From Symbiodinium natans (lineage: Eukaryota > Sar > Dinophyceae > Suessiales > Symbiodiniaceae): 64,000 bases of DNA. Shown in pieces: positions 1-11,213 of this stretch (position 1 is its first letter; each line of letters opens with the position of its first letter). The notes under the pieces were generated by a model. It saw only the letters and a program-made list of their open reading frames with translations, was not told where the DNA came from and made no database searches. The stretch spans positions 182,501 through 246,500 of the forward strand of contig CAJNDS010002426.1 in the NCBI GenBank assembly GCA_905221605.1, in the 5' to 3' direction. A program made the translations under genes and the position numbers.

Positions 1-62
1 GGTTTAGGATTTAGGGTTTAGGGTTTGGGGTTTAGGGTTTAGGGTTTGGGGTTTAGGGTTTA
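1..62 (+). repeat. (TTTAGGG)n array at the left edge
   Basis: Telomere-type heptamers in TTTAGGG orientation with TTTGGGG and TTTAGGA variants, running into unique sequence at 63. Both flanks of similar arrays across the window are genic, so this is interstitial and not a chromosome end. Confidence 0.9.
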
Positions 63-153
63 GGGGATTCGTCTCCAGCATTTGCGGCTCAGCCTTGGCC
101 CCCTGAAGGTTTTGCGAGATGCGTGGCCTGCATGAAGTCAGGTTCGACCTCAG

Positions 154-3100
154 CTGCAGCTGAAGGAAAGCCTGTTGCCCCTGAGGCAAGAAGCAGCATC
201 TCAAAGAGTCCAGGCTCGACTGGAGATGTCTAAGGGCAATTTCGGCCTTTACCAGCCACGCACCAGCTACAGCCTCAAGCCTTAAACCCTAAACCCTAAA
301 CCCCAAACCCTGAACCCTGAACCCTGAACCCTAAACCCTAAACCCTAAACCCTAAACCCTAAACCCTAAACCCTAAACCCTAAACCCTAAACCCTAAACC
401 CTAAACCCTAAACCCTAAACCCTAAACCCTAAACCCTAAACCCTAAACACAAACCCTGCTCTTTTCGAGTACAGGATCTGGAGTCCGTGAATGCTCAGCT
501 CGAGAAGCGAATCGTCCTGGGACTCAGTGCTGGTTGGTTGCCATAGTAATACTCATCACAGAGCAATTAGTACAGCTGCTGGAGCTCATATTCTTGATAG
601 GGATAGTAAAAATTCTCTAATCACAGCCAAGCTTTTAAGTGCCACTTCATAAACGTATCTGAAGCAAGGAGCAGGTGCAGGCCGACATCGCAGCCCTGCG
701 CAAGGCAGCGCAGCGTTGTGGTCAACATGCAGCCCCATATGGGGGTTTACGAAAAGAAGGGACCCCGAATATAGACCCCCCGATAGTATATAGGATCCCC
801 TTAAGAAGAACCCCAATAACGTACCCCTAAAATCGTAAACCCCCATATCCAGAGATGCAGTGGGGGTTGCAGGGCACCGTGGATCTTCGAAGTGAGGAAG
901 ATCTCATGCGAGAGGCACATGTCGCACTGAGTGTGCCATGCAGGTGACACGAGCACTGTGCCATTTGAGAGAATCTGAGAGGTCATCGTCACACAAAGTG
1001 AGCAGCTTCTGCGCAAAGCCCGGATGCTTAGCTGAGTCGATGGCTGGCGTCGGTACTGTTTTGTGAAGTCCTAAACCCTAAACCCTAAACCCTCAACCCT
1101 CATGAGCGCTGGGCAGGTAGAAGACCTCACAGCTGAAGAGAAACTGGCCGCCGAAGATCGGAGGTCGGCCGGGCTTTTCGGGTCTATAGGGTTTAGGGCT
1201 TCGTCGGGTTTAGTAGGGTTTCTAGGGCTTATAGGGTTTCTAGGGTTTAACCCAGGTGACAACAGCAAGTAGCAAAAGACTGCTGTCGATCTGTACATCA
1301 TCTGAACATCTGTCGCATGAGGCTTTCATAGTTGGAGGCCCTTTCTTACTATTTTTGCTCAAGAACCCCGAAAAGTGAAAAGATAAGTTCCTCATTTCAA
1401 TGTGTTGGGGGGTTCTTAAGCAAATAGTAGTTGCTAGAACAATCTCCGCCCGATCTGCACTTATGGCGCAGGCACTTGTTGGAAAGGGCAGCCCGCCTCG
1501 CATCTGAGGCCATGGACGTAGCTTTGAAGATCAAGATTTAGGGTTGGGATGCTCCCCCTTATGCTAACAGTACTCTAAAAGTCCTGAATAGGGATCCTAG
1601 TACCCCCTATCATAGTCCCGCTTCAGGACTGCTAGTAGAAGGGGAAACATCCCAAATTTAGGGTTTAGGCTACTGGATCAAGAGCTTGAGGCCATGTCCT
1701 TTGCACCTTTCTGCGGCCCTAAACCCTAAACCCTAAACCCTAAACCCGAAACCCAAAACCCTAAACCCTAAACCCTAAACCCTAGCCCCCAAACCCTAAA
1801 CCCTATACCCTAGACCCCAGACCCTAAACCCTAAACTTTGCAGGTGGAGCGAGCCGAGGCTCGCATAGCAAAGCAGTCGGAGCTCGAGGACGATTGTGGC
1901 CAGAGACGTGCGCAGAGCCATGATTCTATTGTTAAGGGTTTAGGGTTTAGGGTTTAGGGTTCAGGCCATTCTGATAGTGTCAAAATATCATGATATACTA
2001 GTTTAACGCATGCGGTATACCCTGCCATACCTCGCCATACCTCTAAACAACACATGTGGCAACTTCAAATTATGGTCCCTTTGTCCTTACAAAGGGCCCA
2101 AAATTTTGAGAGCTGATGAAACCGATAGGCACTGCATGGGTATAGAGTCCTGAACCTCCCAGTTCCCCTTTTCAACCCATCCTTCTCTCCTGGTAGTGTG
2201 CTGACCCTGAACTCTAAACCCTAAACACTAAACCCTAAACCCCAAACTAAACCTTAAAGCCATGTACCTCTGAAAAAAAACATGACCAAAGTTTCCACGG
2301 GGTGGATGCGGGCGTCCATCGAGGGTCACATCCAAGCCTCAGAGGTCAGGGAGGAGGTACGTTGACACCCTACACCCTAAACCCTAAACCCTCAGCCCGA
2401 AACCCTAAACCCTAAACCCCAAACCCTCAACCCTCAAGCCTCAACCCTCAACCCTAAACCCTCAACCCTCAGCATCCTTTGCTGCTTCCCTTTCCCAGGA
2501 GCAGTGTGCTCAACTCGATGCTGCGCAGCAGACCCTGAGCGCCTTGAACGCTCAACAATGCTTTCGGCTCTTCGCTAATAAGGTGTTTCCGGGTTTAGGG
2601 TTTAGGGTTTAGGGTTTAGGGTTTAGGGTTTAATTAGGGTTTAGGGCAAATTCGGGGTACCTTAGTGGGGTCCTTTTATGAGGGAATCCTACTATTTGGG
2701 GGTGTGTTTTTGGGATCTCTTATCTTCGTGAACTCCCATATGGTAGCAAGAGAAGCCAATGACACTACATTAGAATTGCAGAATGATATATGATAGAGCA
2801 ATAATACAATATTGTTAAAATATAACCATATAGCAACATTATATACATATGTATATATATATATATAGACATATGCATATTGTGTGTATATATATATATA
2901 TGCGCATGCTAGTGACTGCTGCTGTTGGCCCTTCCCTTCCCTTCCCTTCCATGGAGGTGCAGAAGTCGAGCGGCTTCGTCGGACCAACGATGCCTTGTGT
3001 CAGCAGGTTGGGGCACATAGATACCGCTTGTTGTGTCTCCGGAGGGCAGTTCTCTCTAAATTAGGGTCGCTTTCTGGGGTCCTTAATGTACTCTATATAG

Positions 3101-5996
3101 ATATATATCTATATATATATATATCTATCTATCTATATATATATATATATATTTTTTTTTTAGAGGACACAAAAGAAAGGGACACGAATTTCAAGAACTA
3201 GCTACCCATCGCCATAGCGACATCCGCAGGTGTTGGGTTCGGATGGCGAGGCTCTGGGCGCAGTTACGCTGATGTCTCTCTGCATCTCCCAAAGAGCCCA
3301 ATACCCCTTAAATAAGGAATATACCCTTAAATCATATTCCTTAGGATCCCTATATAATTTAAGGTATATTCCTTAGGATCCCTATATAATTTAAGGTATA
3401 TTCCTTAGTTAAGGGGTATTGGGCTCCGTGCATCTCGGGGTGCTATTTCCTTTGCTTCTGCCAGGGCCCTTTTGCAGGCGCGCTGCAGGAGGCGGGGTTT
3501 AGGGTTTAGGGTTTAAGGTTTAGGGTGTAGGGTTTAGGGTTTAGGGTTTAGGGTCTCTCACTGCCAGGTTTCCTTGCTAGACGGAGAGGAGGACCAGGCG
3601 ATGCGTGATGAGATCGGTCGATTGGTCACTTTCTCAGCTGTGAGATGCAAGCTCAGACACCCGCTCCAGGGTGTGCCAGAAGAGGGTTTTTAAAACCGCT
3701 AAGAAGATGGTTTTCAAACAGCCCTAAGAAGAGGGCTTTTCACCCTGAGAAGAGGGTGTTTTAAACCCCCTCTTACGTGGCTGTGGTGTGCTTGTGGTCG
3801 CGATCGCTGTGATGCTTAGGTCCGTGGGCAGCTCCTCCTCACAAGCCAATCTGGAAGCGTGAAGGCCAACGCGCAAGTGAAATCCCCCAAGCCCTAAACC
3901 CTGAACCCTAAACCCTAAACCCTAAACCCTAAACCCTAAACCCTAAACCCTAAACCCCAAACCCCTAAACCCAAAACCGCATCGTGTGACTTCCTGCACC
4001 CTTGGCCAGGGGGATGCAGCTGCTCTTGCCTTGAGACTGCAGCAGCTCCTTGCTGAGCGCGAGGAGGTGACCAGCAATCCATGTGTTTAGGTTTAGGGTT
4101 TAGGGTCTGGGGTTTAGGGTTTAGGGTCTAGGGTTTAGGGTTTGAATCGTTCCACCCCCGCTCCAACCCAATTGTGACAAACCTGAGGATTCTAGGCCCC
4201 GAGACCCGACGTTGCCTGCTTCTCACCAACGTTGGATGCCGAAGTTTCCTGTGTGAAGCTGGACAGCAGCGTAGCCATAGTCACTTGTGTTTTGGGCTCA
4301 AAGCACTGAAGCGCAACACTTCGCAATGGCGTGTGTCAAAACGACATCAAGGGGCATCAAAACCACCATCCCGGATCCAGCTGCAACTCCAAATGCGCAT
4401 GAGTATGAGGGCTTCGTCTTTTGTGTCGGCGCTGGTATCCAGCTGATTCTATGCATTGCCCTGACATGGAAGTCAGCGAAGCGTGCAGACAATTCCTTGT
4501 CAGACGTTTTCCACACTCTCTTCTTCCTGTTTGGATGTTTGGGATATGGTTTCTATGGGTATGCAAGTTTTGCCATGGTTGCGGGTGAGAATGTCTTCAC
4601 AGTCCTCTCCAAGCTGAGCATGGTGGCTTCATGGGCTTCTCTGCTCTTGAATGGCTGTTGCCTACTGGAAACATTCTTGCCACAGAGGCTGCCCAGAATC
4701 CTCTTCGGTCTCTTCAGCATCGTTCTCATCGTGGCTGCCCTGACCGGAGCTGTCTTGCCTGGTGGCTATATGCTGATGACATATTCATTTCTGACCGTCA
4801 TGTGCTTCACATGTGCAGTCTCTTGGGCTCTAGCAGCATATCTTGGGCGCAAGCAGCAACGTTATCAGTGGGCGTACACCGCGAAGGCCATGGGTGCCGC
4901 CATGGGATCGGTGGCCTTGCTTACCGCTGCAATCTTGGAACCTATTTGTGGATATTCTGCCCATTCGCCAAGTTGCTATGAAGGTTGCGAGATGCCTAGC
5001 GTTCACGTGCTCATGCTGCTGGTTTTGCTGCTGTTGACTTGGCTCTTGCTTGCCTTGCAGCAGTCTCGTTCGCCTGATGATGCCGCCATTCCAAAAATCT
5101 CACGTGCACCACCACCGCGAGAGGTCGTCCCCACTTCTCAATTGCCGAATGCTTGAGAGCCTTGTCGAATCCTGTCGATGCTTTCCTTGGGAAGCAAGCA
5201 TTCCAGCGGAATATCCGCGGGAATCGTTTTTAACTGTGTTTTACAGGGTGCCTCGAGATGTTTCGACCACTGCATGGAGAACAGTTGCCCGATGAGGGTC
5301 AAAGGCTTGCCCAATGAGATGCTGGAGGGTGGAGGTGTTTGACAGTGAGAAGTGCCAATACTCGGCTCCTACCCCAAACATCAGAGTATCTCCAAGAGAG
5401 CGCCCTCGGGTAGACCCTAAACCCGACAGAGACCCCAAACCCTCGACCGTAAAACCTAGCCCTAACCATCCTCGACCCTAGACCCTGAGCCCCAGCCCGT
5501 CCCCCCCCCCCCCCCCCCCCCCCCCACAACCCATCACAACCCTACGTCAAAACCCCAAAACACCAACCCTTACCTTCAAAACCACAGCCCTCAACCCTCC
5601 ACCCTAAACCCCTAAACCCTAAACCGCCCAAAAGCCCTAAGCTTTGAAGGCATTCTGGGTGGAACGCCAGCGCCTCTCCGACCACATATCCTCCCTGGAG
5701 CGCACCCAGAATGGTCGCCTGGACCTTGGGTTCGATTTATTTCTCGCATCTCTCTGTCTCTCCCTCGCTTTTTTGTCTTCCTCTCCTTGAACCCAAAAGC
5801 TAAAACAGCGCAGCCCGGCAATTCCCAGGAGAGACCGAGCAAAGATACCCCTAAGGCACCAGCAATCTCCTGCGACAGTACGACGCGGCTGTACGTGCTT
5901 CTGGTGGCAGTGGGTTGCATGCTCAGAAAGCACACGCTTGGTCTATTGCCACAGGTGGTAGACCTCTCTCGGTTGCACAGCAAAGCGCTGCCGTGA
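154..5996 (+). CDS. Coiled-coil protein gene, many short exons (5' end may lie outside window)
   Basis: Not a recognised family. Exons read by frame and splice sites: 154-235, 475-532, 669-720, 944-997, 1117-1163, 1472-1517, 1669-1695, 1844-1937, 2292-2356, 2499-2582, 2957-3006, 3465-3496, 3568-3624, 3832-3876, 4010-4066, 5247-5297, 5650-5713 and a terminal exon 5955-5996 ending in TGA. Nearly all encode charged, heptad-like helix rich in E, Q, R, A and L, for example QLLAEREE before GAG|GTGACC at 4067 and AEVERLRR at about 2960. A structural, cytoskeletal or scaffold role is only inference. Introns hold telomere-type arrays and inverted-repeat elements. The intron 4067-5246 contains a separate membrane-protein gene. 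Some boundaries are uncertain, and exons on the two sides of that intron are assigned to one gene only by shared strand and coiled-coil character. Confidence 0.55.
282..449 (+). repeat. (CCCTAAA)n array, intronic
   Basis: About 24 heptamers, with a few CCCTGAA units at the left, between coiled-coil exons 154-235 and 475-532. In this orientation the repeat has neither GT nor AG in usable context, so the splice sites come from flanking unique sequence (acceptor TACAG|G at 474). Confidence 0.9.
737..848 (+). mobile_element. Inverted-repeat element, family C (112 bp)
   Basis: Perfect 16-bp terminal inverted repeats, ATATGGGGGTTTACGA at the left and its reverse complement at the right end. The interior ACCCCAATAACGTACCCCT matches, in reverse, the GGGGTACCTTCTTGGGGTCC core seen in many other copies in the window. 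No coding capacity, so non-autonomous. It sits between coiled-coil exons. Confidence 0.75.
1544..1656 (+). mobile_element. Inverted-repeat element, family B (113 bp)
   Basis: Ends TTGGGATGCTCCCCCTTATG and, inverted, AGAAGGGGAAACATCCCAA. The inner arms carry AGTCCTGAATAGGGA and its inverted counterpart CTTCAGGACT. Related copies lie at 25663-25762, 46398-46590 and 47398-47497. No coding capacity; located in an intron. Confidence 0.7.
2650..2743 (+). mobile_element. Inverted-repeat element, family C (degenerate copy)
   Basis: Contains GGGGTACCTTAGTGGGGTCC and GGGAATCCTACTATTTGGGG, the family C core, and ends with TTCGTGAACTCCCATATGG. The left terminus is degraded. Confidence 0.6.
3294..3426 (+). 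mobile_element. Inverted-repeat element, family D (133 bp)
   Basis: Terminal inverted repeats of 32 bp with a single mismatch, beginning GAGCCCAATACCCCTTAA. The interior has two tandem copies of a unit of about 31 bp containing CCTTAGGATCCCTATATAAT. No other copy was seen in this window. It lies between coiled-coil exons. Confidence 0.75.
4269..4303 (+). promoter_or_regulatory. Possible relict dinoflagellate spliced-leader sequence upstream of the nested gene
   Basis: GCGTAGCCAT at 4269-4278 and TTTTGGGCTCAAAG at 4290-4303 resemble the two halves of the conserved 22-nt dinoflagellate spliced leader (CCGTAGCCATTTTGGCTCAAG). They are separated by 11 extra bases and carry single-base differences. 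The motif ends 22 bp before the ATG at 4326, where a spliced leader would sit in an mRNA. Relict leaders in front of intron-poor genes are known in dinoflagellates and mark mRNA recycling into the genome. The split makes a chance match possible. Confidence 0.4.
4326..5156 (+). CDS. Seven-TM membrane protein of unknown function, single exon, nested in an intron
   Basis: An uninterrupted frame of 276 codons in a window where other coding stretches are usually below 180 bp. I chose the ATG at 4326 (MACVKTTSRG) because the frame upstream of it opens only with a GTG and overlaps a spliced-leader-like motif. About seven hydrophobic segments lie near residues 30-48, 62-80, 94-113, 121-140, 150-170, 183-203 and 221-241. 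They are followed by a polar Pro/Arg-rich tail. A Cys-rich loop (CGYSAHSPSCYEGCEMP) lies between the sixth and seventh segments. I do not recognise the family; a transporter, receptor or lipid enzyme cannot be told apart. It lies inside an intron of the flanking coiled-coil gene, on the same strand. The lack of introns suggests a retroposed gene copy. Confidence 0.75.
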   Translation: MACVKTTSRGIKTTIPDPAATPNAHEYEGFVFCVGAGIQLILCIALTWKSAKRADNSLSDVFHTLFFLFGCLGYGFYGYASFAMVAGENVFTVLSKLSMVASWASLLLNGCCLLETFLPQRLPRILFGLFSIVLIVAALTGAVLPGGYMLMTYSFLTVMCFTCAVSWALAAYLGRKQQRYQWAYTAKAMGAAMGSVALLTAAILEPICGYSAHSPSCYEGCEMPSVHVLMLLVLLLLTWLLLALQQSRSPDDAAIPKISRAPPPREVVPTSQLPNA

Positions 5997-6199
5997 GACT
6001 CCATGCTGCTCAGCGTGCCCGTGGAAAGTTACTAGAAGGGCGTGAGAGATACCCAAATGTCTTCATAGCTCATAGGCCATGAGCCCGTCGTCTGATGGCG
6101 GTTACGTGCATGATGTGCCATCAACAAAATTGCGTTGTAGGACCAAGTTCTCTTCTGTAAATCCCGGTTGAGAATTGAACTTTGTACTTGAACATCGAG

Positions 6200-9100
6200 A
6201 TGGGATGGACGAGGGCAGCCCTGCTTCCCCTCGCGTTTGCAGCCGTTGGGGCGGTGGCTTCTTCCAACTGGATGGGGGAGAACTTCGAGCACCTCAGAGA
6301 CAAGTCGTTGCTGGAGATTACGCTGCCCGGATCACATAACAGCGGCAACTACATGGGCGGCCTTCACGCCGACGTGCTGCTCAGCCTGCATGGACATCTG
6401 AGCTGCCGTGTCGTCGGTTGATGGCCCTTGCTTGTGACCGAGGCTCTGCCAGAGCGACTATCGCTACAACGAGTACCTAGCGTCCCCCAGCTCCCAGGCC
6501 CTTCTTGCGAAGGGCGAGCTCGTCTTCTCCCAGGCAGAGTTTGATCGCAGAGACTTGCCATGCAGATAGCATGTGCGGATATGTGCGGTTGTTCCAGCCG
6601 TCCGGCTCGCATGGCGCGCTCTCGCGGAACGTATGAGGAGAGCTGTCGAATCCTTAATTCAAACACCAACCACTGGGGTGATCTGGGGTGTTCGGATTCG
6701 GTCTGGGACATTCTCTGTTCAGAGTCACAGCCGTCCGTGCACCATGTTTAAGTCTGTAGGGGGCGCCCCAATATTAGGAAGCAGGAGCCTAGGTCTCAGA
6801 AAGTTCTTGGGACACGGGCCTCATGTGTGATGCAGGGCTGGTAATTACACTGTTTCGCCTCAGGAATGATCCCATGGAACATCAATCACTTCCGCCCCAT
6901 CAAGTCTCAGCTTCGGGAAGATGGAGTCCGTTTCCTGCACCCCCGCCCTCTGAGTAGTTTTTTTTGACAAAGGGGCGCTAGACCCTAAACCCTAAACCCT
7001 AAACCCTAAACCCTAAACACTAAGCCCTAAACCCTAAACCCTAAACCCTAAACCCGCCCCCCGCCCCCCGCCCCCCCCCCCCCGCCTCCCGCCCCCCGCC
7101 CCCCGCCCCCCTCCCCCCGCCCCCCGCCCCCCCCCCCAGCCCCCCCCCCCCCCCCCCCCATCCCCCCGCCCCCCCCCCCCCGCCCCCCCCCCCAGGCACT
7201 TGAAGATCTGCAACTTCGGGAAGCCAGGCAAGATTCCGATAGAACTTAAAGCCTCGGTCGGGGGCTGGTGTCTGCGGTTTCGGGTTTAGATTTTGGGGTT
7301 TAGGGTTCTAGGGTTAAGGGTTAAGGGTCAGGGTTTAGGGCACAGAGTTTAGGGCATGCCAGGTGTTTCACTAACATGGGAGAGCTGCAGAGTGCCAGTG
7401 TTTTTTGGAATTGAATGCTCGTTTGTCGTTTTTGTTGGCTGTCGTGGTCGCCGTTCGTCAAGCTCTCTTGAAGTGAGAGTGGAGTGGGGCCCCGAAGGGA
7501 CCCCGAACTGCTTGCCAGTGTTCACTTGCATCAGTGCGAGCTTTCGTTCCCCTGCCCGGCTTGATCCCCACGCAGCAGTACTGTAACAGTCACAAGGGTC
7601 ACAGAAGGAGTTAACGAGTGCAGTCAGACAGCCGAACTTCCAGAGAACACAGAGAAGTGAGTCAAGTCCCAGCAACAAAGGGCTTGGCCATGATCTCAAC
7701 CGACGGTAAATACACTCGCTGTCTGTGGTTCGGCTGCAGGCGAACGCTGCCATCCAAACCTCATCGCAATCGCCGCTAATGTATACCAAATAGATTTACA
7801 CGTAGTATCATAACATCATATACAATATTCTATATACATGATAGCCTTATGCTACATTGGCACTCTGGATTTCATCTTTTTTCTTTGCTTTGTATCGTGC
7901 GCTTGGCAGGTGAGCTCTTTCGCGAATCAGCTGATCACTTCATTTAAAGAAAGGGAATGTAGTAGCAGCCTTAACCGAAACGAAGCCCTTGGCCCTTAGC
8001 ATCCCTTGACCATAAACTCGGTGGGCATGGAAGTACCTTGCCGCCTTGCCTGTGGTTTCAGATCTAGAGTCGCGCGCTTGTGCATGATGGAATCGTAAAG
8101 GTTTAGGGTTTAGGGTTTAGGGTTTAGGGTTTAGGGTTTAGGGTTTAGGGTTTAGGGTTTAGGGTGTAGGGTGTAGGGTTTAGGGTTTAGGGTTTAGGGT
8201 TTGAGTAGGGATTTGGGACTTTAGGCGTACTCCATGCTTTTGGAGGTGACGCCGTGGACTTGGGAGCGGTGCGGTTCCAGCATCGTGGATACACGACGGA
8301 TGAGACAGTGGCCCGTCTTCACGCACATCTATCGGGTTTAGGGTTTAGGGTTTAGGGTTTAGGGTTTAGAGTTTAGGGTTTAGGGTTTAGGGTTTAGGGT
8401 CCAGCAATCCGTTGACGTGGCTGAGATTTCACTTGGCATCGCCCTTCAGTACTATGTTTTCGTCCATCGCCCAAGTCTAGCGCCAGAGTTTGTACTTCTC
8501 GAGTAGCGAGCGTGGCAAAAGCTCGGATGCGCAGCACGCGGCAAGGTACTGTCAACACTACAAGATATTCTGCAGTTTCTGGCGCAGCACCCTAGGGAGA
8601 TTGACGCCTGGCAGCATCGGTGTTGTGGGACTGCACATGCACATATATGGCAAGAAGAGATCGATGCCGCTCTCCTGCGCAGTTGGCCATATGAGAGTGA
8701 TTTGTTCATCCAATGTTTGCCGATCCCGAGGTACTCTTGGGCTTCAACAACTTGCACAACAACGCCTCCAAGGTGTTTGGCGCAGCTGATGTAGATGCTC
8801 TGACGGTGGCCCTCGAGACGGCGGCAGGCGCGAAGCAAGAAGCTACCAAGACAGAATGACGCAAGAATAGCGTGGAACAACATGGAACTGGAGAGTGGGT
8901 AGGTCAACCTAAGCCCTAAACCAGAACACAAGGTTTGTGGGATTTCGTGAGGCCGCTGCACATGAGACTCTTGCTGGCAGGTCTTAATCCGAGCTCCTGT
9001 TTAATTGGTGGGGGGCCCCCCCCCCCCCCCCCCACAATAAGGAAAGCAGGGTTCCGCAATAGTTGGACCATGGCCCCGTATGGTTTCTCTATCTTAGCAG

Positions 9101-10838
9101 AAGAAAAAGCTTTCCGAAAGGCAGAGTTTCAAAATTTGACAACCCCCCCCCCCCCCCCCCAAAAAAAAACAAAAATTCTTTAAATGTGGAGGGTTTGGCC
9201 CATACGAAATCCATCGTAATGGAAAGTAGTCTTCCGGCGGGAATCCGGGCAAAAAAAACTCTTTAAATATGGGGGGTTAAATTAAACAGGAGCTCGGATT
9301 AACATGTAGCCAGTTCTCTAAATTGGGTGCCCTTATAATAATAAGCCTGAAAATATGGGGCGCCCGATAACAAGGATGATGGTATTTTGGGGTATATTGA
9401 GAGGACCCCTATGTCCATTTCCACATCTGTCCTTCGGCATCCATCAACGATATAATTTCGTGCGTGAATGAACGAAACCCACCAAAAGCCTGCTAACATA
9501 TGGGTTTACAAGCGCGCGAAGAGAAAACGCTTGAACTTCATTTATTCTACCGGGTCTTTTACAACTGGACGATGAGGCAGAAACTGCCGCTGGACGCTAT
9601 TAACCCAGCTCACGGAGCGCTTCTAAGGGTGAACCCTCCTTCCCATGGACTCTTCTGCTTGTTCCTTTCCTTCGTTCCATATTAAAGTGACTTGCGAAGA
9701 AACGCGCGAAATCATGCAAAATCGAACGAAAGGACAAAGACAAGGGGCAAAGCTCGTTTAAATTCTATTGAAGGCGCATGCATTCTCGTTTGAATAATTT
9801 TAGTACGATTTTAATGTGGGTTTTTTTGGGAGATTCCGGAAGGTTAGACAGGCGGTTGGGGTCCCAAGGGTGGGTTCCTTGTCAAGAGAGTTCCTGTCAT
9901 GTAGAAGGACTCATGATGGTACGGTTTCTCAGATTTTTCAGACCCTAAACCCTAAAACCAAAACCCTCGGAAATTTGCGGTCTTCGCCTAAACGAAAACC
10001 ACATTGCATGAAATTTCTGCGAGCACATCTCAGGAATCTTTTCGGGTCTTGTGAAGCTACACCCTGTGTTGACAAAAATCACTTAAAGTCTGCCTACGAA
10101 ACCATTCACCAGATTTGAAGCAATGCACCTGCAGGAGAGACGATGATCAATGAGAAGGAGCTGTTTAGCAAAACCCTGGGTGAGCTGGTGGATATGGGCA
10201 AGCGGCTCGCTGTGCCGTGGCAAGGGAAGATCTAGCTGCATTGTTTTTTTGAGGGCTTGACTAAGTTCTGTGATTCACCTGCAAGCTAGGTATTCGTTAA
10301 AGGCGCCCGTCCGAACTCCCGCGTGATCCGTAGCGAGCTGAACTTGGCTGAGAACTGGGCGGCTTCGATGGCCAGCGGTAACCTATCAGCTGCAAAGGAC
10401 TGGCTTCTGCAGGACCTCAAATCGCAAGCCACACGACGCGCTCAGTACTACGTCATGCAGGCAAATCCCAACAATGCAGAGTCGCTGATGTACGAGGCTA
10501 TGAATTCCGGCAACGGGCCACAATCAAACTTGAGATTTTTGGAGGGCTTCCTCACAGACCTAAGGAGCCTCGTGCTTGGTGCCAGGCAACAGGAGCCCCA
10601 AATTCAAATCAACGTGATCGACACAGACTTTCTTTCCATCAGTCAGCCGTATCAAATATGTATGCAGTTGATGGGGTTCTCTCCAAGCTTGGGGAGCTCT
10701 CCAAGCTTCACTGAAAGCCCCGATTTGACCTGGCGATGGCTTCTTCGCTTGTCTTTGATGCTAGTCAGCGCTGGACTTCTTGTCTGGACCTATCGCGCAT
10801 GCCGGACGCCAAGTGGGTATCAACGTCACACGTCCTAA
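6200..10838 (+). CDS. PI-PLC X-domain protein, secreted or membrane-anchored, multi-exon
   Basis: Exon 6200-6373 starts MGWTRAALL with an N-terminal signal peptide of about 20 residues, then LLEITLPGSHNSGNY, the N-terminal PLC-X motif with the first catalytic His. Further exons are 6453-about 6533; 6864-6936 (IPWNINHF...REDGVRFL); 7196-7250 (HLKICNFGKPGK), joined through a GC donor at 6937 to give RFLHLKICNFG; about 8405-8730 (YYVFVH...LQDILQFLAQHPREI...WQH); about 10135-10225 (TLGELVDMGKRLAV). The last exon, 10303-10838, ends in TAA and has a C-terminal hydrophobic segment (LSLMLVSAGLLVW). Order and motifs match the X catalytic domain of phosphatidylinositol-specific phospholipase C. An in-frame TAG at 8504 and several phase mismatches mean exons are missing from my model or the gene is damaged. 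The exon at 8246-8335 is tentative. The gene lies between the coiled-coil gene and ispG on the same strand. Confidence 0.7.
6984..7195 (+). repeat. CCCTAAA array fused to a C/G-only tract
   Basis: About ten CCCTAAA-type units run into some 140 bp made only of C and G apart from a few A/T (CCCCGCCCCC-like). The tract ends in CCCAG|G, the acceptor of the next PLC-X exon, and forms the whole 3' part of that intron. Confidence 0.85.
8100..8400 (+). repeat. Two (TTTAGGG)n arrays flanking a tentative exon
   Basis: Arrays at 8100-8203 and 8334-8400 surround an open stretch (8246-8335) that ends exactly where the second array begins, so the donor G|GTTTAGGG is made by the repeat. Confidence 0.8.
8984..9302 (+). 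mobile_element. Inverted-repeat element, family A (319 bp)
   Basis: Perfect 23-bp terminal inverted repeats at 8984-9006 and 9280-9302, starting TTAATCCGAGCTCC. Sub-terminal G/C-homopolymer blocks and two inner CTTTAAAT motifs are shared with a second copy at 43884-44218. The ends can also be read as TTAA target duplications flanking shorter repeats, but the second copy does not confirm this. No coding capacity; located in an intron of the PLC-X gene. Confidence 0.8.
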
Positions 10839-11213
10839 GAGTGGTCCGGAACGTCGTTTTCTGCGTACCTTGGTGTCTGCAACGCCTGGCAACCTCCTGC
10901 TCTTGAGAGACTCGAGTCTCGAGTATCCCATTGTATCCCACAAGGGCATCAAAAAAGCAGCCAAGCTGTGCCCGCCTCAGGCTTGCAGACTGTCCAGACT
11001 CGGGACCGGCGAGCCTTTGGCATTCGAATGCATTCGACAGCGAAGTCCGCGTGAGGGTTGGGAGATGTTGTGACGTAGCTCGGGGCTGCAATGGCGGCGG
11101 ACAGGAGCTGGATCGAGACCTCTTGAGTACACCTTGTGTTGACAAACAAAGGAGGCGGCGTAAAAGGCTTGATCTGCATGCTTGCAGTGCAGTGCAGTGC
11201 AGTTCACTTGCAG

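Noticed and set aside
8452-8961. 169-codon minus-strand ORF
   Set aside because: It is the reverse shadow of PLC-X coding sequence read on the + strand (LQDILQFLAQHPREI).
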